Part shown: one piece after another, positions 63,988-64,000 of the stretch
Numbering within the stretch: the first letter of the stretch is position 1
Layout of the letters: the number at the start of each line of letters is the position of its first letter
Assembly (NCBI GenBank): GCA_963662175.1
Contig: OY759218.1
Coordinates: 16,644,480-16,708,479, forward strand
Source of the DNA: Aradus depressus
Lineage: Eukaryota > Arthropoda > Insecta > Hemiptera > Aradidae
Reading direction: 5' to 3'
DNA length: 64,000 bases
Program-made: the position numbers and the translations under genes
The notes under the pieces: model-generated
The model's database searches: none
What the model was told of the DNA's origin: nothing
The model's input: the letters and a program-made list of their open reading frames with translations, nothing else

Positions 63988-64000
63988 GAAATAGCCTACG

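Overview
The window is eukaryotic nuclear DNA from an arthropod. It is AT-rich, with GT-AG introns, small coding exons and a dense load of transposable elements. The gene families (GMC dehydrogenase, mitochondrial succinate-semialdehyde dehydrogenase, a PAN/Apple + ZP cuticle-type protein) and the element families fit an insect, probably a hemipteran. That taxon is an inference; nothing here fixes the species.

Three host genes can be reconstructed by joining exons. (1) 1..2011, + strand: the last two exons of a GMC oxidoreductase (glucose-dehydrogenase-like); the rest lies to the left. (2) 3782..13077, - strand: nine exons of a succinate-semialdehyde dehydrogenase, 496 residues, lacking only the exon with the initiator and mitochondrial targeting peptide. 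(3) 18506..45204, - strand: eighteen exons of a transmembrane zona-pellucida protein with five PAN/Apple modules, a Gly/Pro/Tyr-rich linker, a ZP domain, a furin site and a C-terminal membrane helix, 1002 residues, lacking the signal-peptide exon. Genes 1 and 2 converge; genes 2 and 3 run in tandem. They do not form a pathway together.

Nearly everything else is mobile or repeated. A 4.37-kb Ty3/gypsy element (32351..36717) sits inside an intron of the ZP gene that would otherwise be about 76 bp. The next large ZP intron holds a foldback element with a transposase fragment (25867..26966) followed directly by a broken Tc1-like transposon (26974..28595). A tRNA-derived SINE occurs at least twelve times, several copies with clear target duplications; a second tRNA-like SINE family occurs three times. 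There are TIR elements and MITEs (8474..10653, 30454..31020, 45468..45609, 61940..62349), large palindromes (6064..6455, 48498..49503, 55949..56902), a Helitron-like end, and relics of several non-LTR retrotransposons.

The right third (about 45.2 to 64 kb) has no host exon that I can support. It holds LINE relics, SINEs, a 62-bp minisatellite, a 240-bp AT microsatellite and AT-rich DNA. The most unusual signal is a recurrent CTGANGA...GAAA motif in several repeats, which resembles the strands of a hammerhead ribozyme core but has an extra base. No CRISPR array, operon, rRNA or true tRNA gene was seen.
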